A stretch of 64,000 bases of DNA from an uncultured Eubacteriales bacterium (GTDB lineage Bacteria; Bacillota; Clostridia; Christensenellales; CAG-917). The position numbers were made by a program, and so were the translations under genes. Each line of letters opens with the position of its first letter. Positions within the stretch are counted from its first letter, which is position 1. The notes beneath the pieces were generated by a model that saw only the letters and a program-made list of their open reading frames with translations, was not told where the DNA came from and did not search any database. Below, piece by piece: positions 63,942 through 64,000 of the stretch. The stretch spans positions 22,433 to 86,432 of the forward strand of contig URIX01000003.1 in the NCBI GenBank assembly GCA_900547975.1, read 5' to 3'.

Positions 63942-64000
63942 CATCTCTTTGCGCAGCAGGTCTCCTGCCATCGTAAGCAATCCTGCAATGCTTCGCATTT

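Larger units (their letters stand above)
63664..64000. other. Non-coding upstream region with hairpins and repeats
   Basis: No supported gene lies in these 337 bases. The first 60 are A/T-rich and should hold the lipoprotein promoter, but no clear pair of boxes was chosen. The rest contains the 47-bp direct repeat and short inverted repeats such as GTTGCTCTGCAAC and AACGGTATTATGCAATGCCGTT. Confidence 0.55.

Overview
The window looks like chromosome from an uncultured, probably endospore-forming member of the Clostridia (Bacillota). Housekeeping gene order follows the Bacillus/Clostridium pattern: miaB-mutS-mutL-miaA-ynbB; nadK-argR-recN with tlyA; and yicC-gmk-rpoZ-coaBC-priA-def-fmt-rsmB-rlmN-rsgA-rpe-spoVM-rpmB-asp23-fakA-recG. 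Promoters are strong sigma-A types (TTGACA/TATAAT with 16-17 bp spacers) and ribosome binding sites are GGAGG/GAGGTG types. A 28-codon spoVM gene argues for sporulation. No tRNA, rRNA, CRISPR array, transposase or integrase was recognised.

Region 1 (1-about 8270, plus strand) looks like the right part of an integrated filamentous, inovirus-like phage. It holds a tandem-repeat protein cut by the window edge, two membrane-anchored extracellular proteins, a 730-aa secreted protein with a C-terminal membrane anchor (pIII-like), a 37-aa single-span membrane peptide, a four-span Zot/pI-like ATPase, a roughly 300-bp non-coding region packed with stem-loops, and an HUH rolling-circle replication protein. 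The order adsorption protein, small membrane protein, pI ATPase, hairpin-rich intergenic region, Rep matches III-VI-I-IG-II of Ff phages, minus the secretin a single-membrane host would not need. A half-matching dif-like sequence follows rep and may mark the right end.

Region 2 (8470-19419) carries a minus-strand repair/tRNA-modification operon (miaB, mutS, mutL, miaA, ynbB) divergent from a class A penicillin-binding protein. Region 3 (19608-28076) holds thiI with its cysteine desulfurase, a small membrane protein, a mutS2 that lacks its Smr nuclease domain, and pheST. Region 4 (28342-36137) holds an unknown membrane-anchored protein, RNase P RNA, recN-argR-nadK, a small membrane protein on the opposite strand, tlyA, oapA, and a structured non-coding RNA of about 575 nt with its own strong promoter, identified here as OLE RNA.

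Region 5 (36173-51776) is the conserved recG-to-yicC cluster. It contains spoVM and rpmB but lacks prpC-prkC and remA at their usual places, and a run of short hairpin repeats sits between rsgA and rpe. Region 6 (51934-64000) has ligA and pcrA, then lineage-specific genes: a long acidic/lysine-rich protein ending in two DUF1508 modules, a four-span membrane protein, and a 1580-aa lipoprotein with fibronectin-III-like domains. The window ends in a non-coding stretch with a 47-bp direct repeat.

Identifications rest on motifs, gene order and sequence features read directly; no database search was possible.
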